Below, piece after piece: positions 6,308 to 7,834 of a stretch of DNA of 7,834 bases. The notes beneath the pieces were generated by a model. It ran no database searches. It saw only the letters and a program-made list of their open reading frames with translations, and was not told the DNA's origin. The position numbers were made by a program, and so were the translations under genes. How positions within the stretch are numbered: position 1 is the stretch's first letter; the number at the start of each line of letters is the position of its first letter. Origin of the DNA: Flavobacteriales bacterium (lineage in GTDB: Bacteria > Bacteroidota > Bacteroidia > NS11-12g > UBA955); assembly GCA_947472115.1 (NCBI GenBank), contig CANIZU010000082.1:1-7834 (forward strand). The letters run 5' to 3'.

Positions 6308-7042
6308 ATGATGGGACACTACAAAAAATTCATTTTCATTGTATTGGTGATTTTTTTATCGGGCTGTACGGCACAACACAGATACCATCAAGGCGGGATT
6401 CACATTGACTGGCACAGCTTCGCGCATCAGGAATCGTCGGACAAAAATCATCAAGATGAATCAGCTCGCAAATCAGCTCAAAAGGCAGCTCACAAGGCAG
6501 AAAATCGCTTTTTCGAACAACAACGCGCGGTAAGTCAGATTCCACACCCATCTAATACCGAGAATGCCGAGTTGAAGAATAAAGTTGTTACCCAGAATGA
6601 GATCGAAATAGCTAGTGGGAGTCGGATCGAAAACCAAACCACCCTTGTTGCGAATTTCACAAATGTCCAAAATACAAAAGACCAACATTCGGAAACTCAA
6701 GGTGTGACCACTTCAGAATCAAACCAGAATCCACGACAAAACAAAGCTCTCTTTGGTGCAAACGAAGGAGACCCAGATCAAGTAAAAAAATTAGAGAAGG
6801 CAGCCATTATAATTTATGCCATAGGATTGTTGGTCGGCATTTTAGCCCTGATTTTTTGGTCAAACACATTAGCCATCATCACCGCGGCCATCATGTCAGT
6901 TGGTTTTATTGTATTTCTGTGCTGCGGAGGCAAGGCGAATTATTTCTTCTCATGGATCATGAGTTTTTTGATTGGGTTGGGAATTATTGTATTGATGATC
7001 AAAAAAGGGGATGGCAATTTCCACGGATTTTTTATTCCGTAA
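6308..7042 (+). CDS. Putative lipoprotein with hydrophilic middle and three C-terminal membrane helices
   Basis: Protein of 244 residues that I cannot assign to a named function. The N-terminus is a lipoprotein signal: Lys6-Lys7, a hydrophobic core (8-17), and a lipobox LSGC with Cys20. Right after it comes RYHQGGIHIDW (25-35), resembling a KRxYxxGYHxxW stretch I recall after the lipobox in many Bacteroidota lipoproteins. Residues 36-160 are polar and rich in Gln, Asn, Ser, Glu and His, with no domain visible, and look disordered. Three hydrophobic helices follow at about 165-183, 187-205 and 212-231, with CysCys at 205-206 in a short loop. This mixed design suggests it stays in the inner membrane rather than going to the outer membrane. 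The start could be ATG 6308 or the adjoining ATG 6311. It is divergent from the VWA operon and 22 nt before the next gene, so it may be co-transcribed with that gene. Confidence 0.8.
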   Translation: MMGHYKKFIFIVLVIFLSGCTAQHRYHQGGIHIDWHSFAHQESSDKNHQDESARKSAQKAAHKAENRFFEQQRAVSQIPHPSNTENAELKNKVVTQNEIEIASGSRIENQTTLVANFTNVQNTKDQHSETQGVTTSESNQNPRQNKALFGANEGDPDQVKKLEKAAIIIYAIGLLVGILALIFWSNTLAIITAAIMSVGFIVFLCCGGKANYFFSWIMSFLIGLGIIVLMIKKGDGNFHGFFIP

Positions 7043-7064
7043 GTAATTTCTATCTTGCGAGATC

Positions 7065-7820
7065 ATGGATACACTCAGCGCCCTAGATACCTCCCACAAA
7101 GCATATATAGCAACCAATCTTAACAAAATTCACCACGTTGTCCCAACGGGTTCAGACGGCTGGATGATAATGAATGGTATCTTCTGGAGCATTTTATTTT
7201 TCACTCTTATATTTTCGAAAAACCTTAGCGAATCGTCCAGAAAAGAATTGGGTTGGGGATTGGGTGCGCTTTCGTTGCTCAACTTCGCTGCCAGCAACAT
7301 CAAAATGGTCATCGAAAACAGTTGGCACATCGAAAACAGCTTGCCCCTACACCTTTGCGGCATGTCGGCCTTCATCGCTGCCTTCCTCCTGATTCGCGGT
7401 TCACAAATCAGCTATGAATTCTTGGTTTACTGGGGTGCCGGCGCCATCCACGCATTTTTAACGCCTGAAATCACCAACGGCTCATCCGTTTATAACCACA
7501 TCGAATACTGCATATCACACGGTATCATCATTTTGGGTTCGGTTTACGCAACGATGCGACTTGGCTATATGCCGCGTCCGGGATCATGGTGGAAAGTCTT
7601 TCTTTATACGCAACTTACCCTTCCCATTATTGGCGGAATCAACTATTTATTGGGTGCCAACTACATGTATCTATGTCAAAAACCCGATGCAAACAACCCG
7701 TTTGTTGTCGGCGAATGGCCCTATTATTTGGTCGGTTTGGAATTAGTAATCGTCATCCATTTTTACGCTTTCTACCAACTCCATCGCGCTTTGGCGACAT
7801 GGAAAAGTAAAACGGCTTAA
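7065..7820 (+). CDS. TIGR02206/YwaF-family (TMEM164-like) seven-helix membrane protein, second copy
   Basis: Integral membrane protein of 251 residues with seven hydrophobic segments at about 33-53, 61-83, 93-112, 117-136, 147-167, 175-197 and 218-242. Family signatures are LPLHLC (93-98), LTPEITNG (132-139), SHG (151-153), GINYLLGANYMYL (191-203), QKP (205-207) and WPYY (218-221). It is closer to the classic YwaF pattern than the protein at 11-763, which has PQANYFF and HKP in the matching places and AHTG for SHG. Cys98 and His152 are the conserved polar pair. Function is unknown for the bacterial family; membrane lipid acyl transfer is a guess by analogy with TMEM164. The gap to the lipoprotein gene is 22 nt. 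A weak -7-like TATCTTGC (7051-7058) sits just before the ATG. The stop is 14 nt before the window end, with no visible terminator. Confidence 0.88.
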   Translation: MDTLSALDTSHKAYIATNLNKIHHVVPTGSDGWMIMNGIFWSILFFTLIFSKNLSESSRKELGWGLGALSLLNFAASNIKMVIENSWHIENSLPLHLCGMSAFIAAFLLIRGSQISYEFLVYWGAGAIHAFLTPEITNGSSVYNHIEYCISHGIIILGSVYATMRLGYMPRPGSWWKVFLYTQLTLPIIGGINYLLGANYMYLCQKPDANNPFVVGEWPYYLVGLELVIVIHFYAFYQLHRALATWKSKTA

Positions 7821-7834
7821 CCCTATCTTCGCAA

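Noticed and set aside
7051..7058. TATCTTGC as a promoter box for the second TIGR02206 gene
   Set aside because: It lacks one T of the consensus, has no proper TTTG upstream, and would start transcription about at the ATG; read-through from the lipoprotein gene 22 nt upstream is simpler.

Overview
The window looks like chromosomal DNA of a member of the Bacteroidota. The evidence is promoter boxes of the TTTG / TAnnTTTG type (best upstream of the tRNA), weak or absent Shine-Dalgarno sites, a 'SAFSQ' signal-peptide end, a FucP-family sugar transporter of the type common in this phylum, and a tRNA without an encoded CCA end. I cannot name the genus from sequence alone. Base composition looks moderate and even throughout, and I see no transposase, integrase, phage gene or CRISPR array.

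Layout. (1) 11-763 (+) encodes a seven-helix membrane protein of the TIGR02206/YwaF (TMEM164-like) family. (2) 888-2315 (+) encodes a major facilitator sugar transporter of the FucP/GluP type. (3) 2407-2479 (+) is a tRNA-Phe(GAA) with its own promoter, followed by a very strong, nearly symmetrical hairpin terminator that also faces the end of the next, convergent gene. (4) 2556-3326 (-) encodes a secreted or periplasmic TPR protein. (5) 3533-6121 (-) is a two-gene operon: a VWA-domain protein first, then a MoxR/ChlI-like AAA+ ATPase, 6 nt apart. (6) 6308-7042 (+), divergent from that operon, encodes a lipoprotein with a hydrophilic middle and three C-terminal membrane helices. (7) 7065-7820 (+), 22 nt further on, encodes a second, diverged TIGR02206-family membrane protein.

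How it may fit together. The AAA+ and VWA pair is the two-part machine seen in RavA-ViaA, CoxD-CoxE, NorQ-NorD and BchI-BchD: a ring ATPase remodels or loads a metal or cofactor target presented through the MIDAS site of the VWA partner. The target here is unknown. Envelope genes surround the pair (TPR protein, lipoprotein, seven-helix protein), and a short repeat (GGATTATCGCAA, three exact copies in one orientation) occurs only in the two non-coding gaps that bracket the operon. The repeat may be a shared operator, or a dispersed genomic element.

The two TIGR02206 proteins at opposite ends share a Cys and a His at matching spacing (C93/H148 and C98/H152). From what I recall of TMEM164, this hints at membrane acyltransferase chemistry. 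No intergenic gap exceeds about 210 bases. The gaps at 3327-3532 and 6122-6307 hold the repeats and promoter candidates; 764-887 shows nothing convincing.
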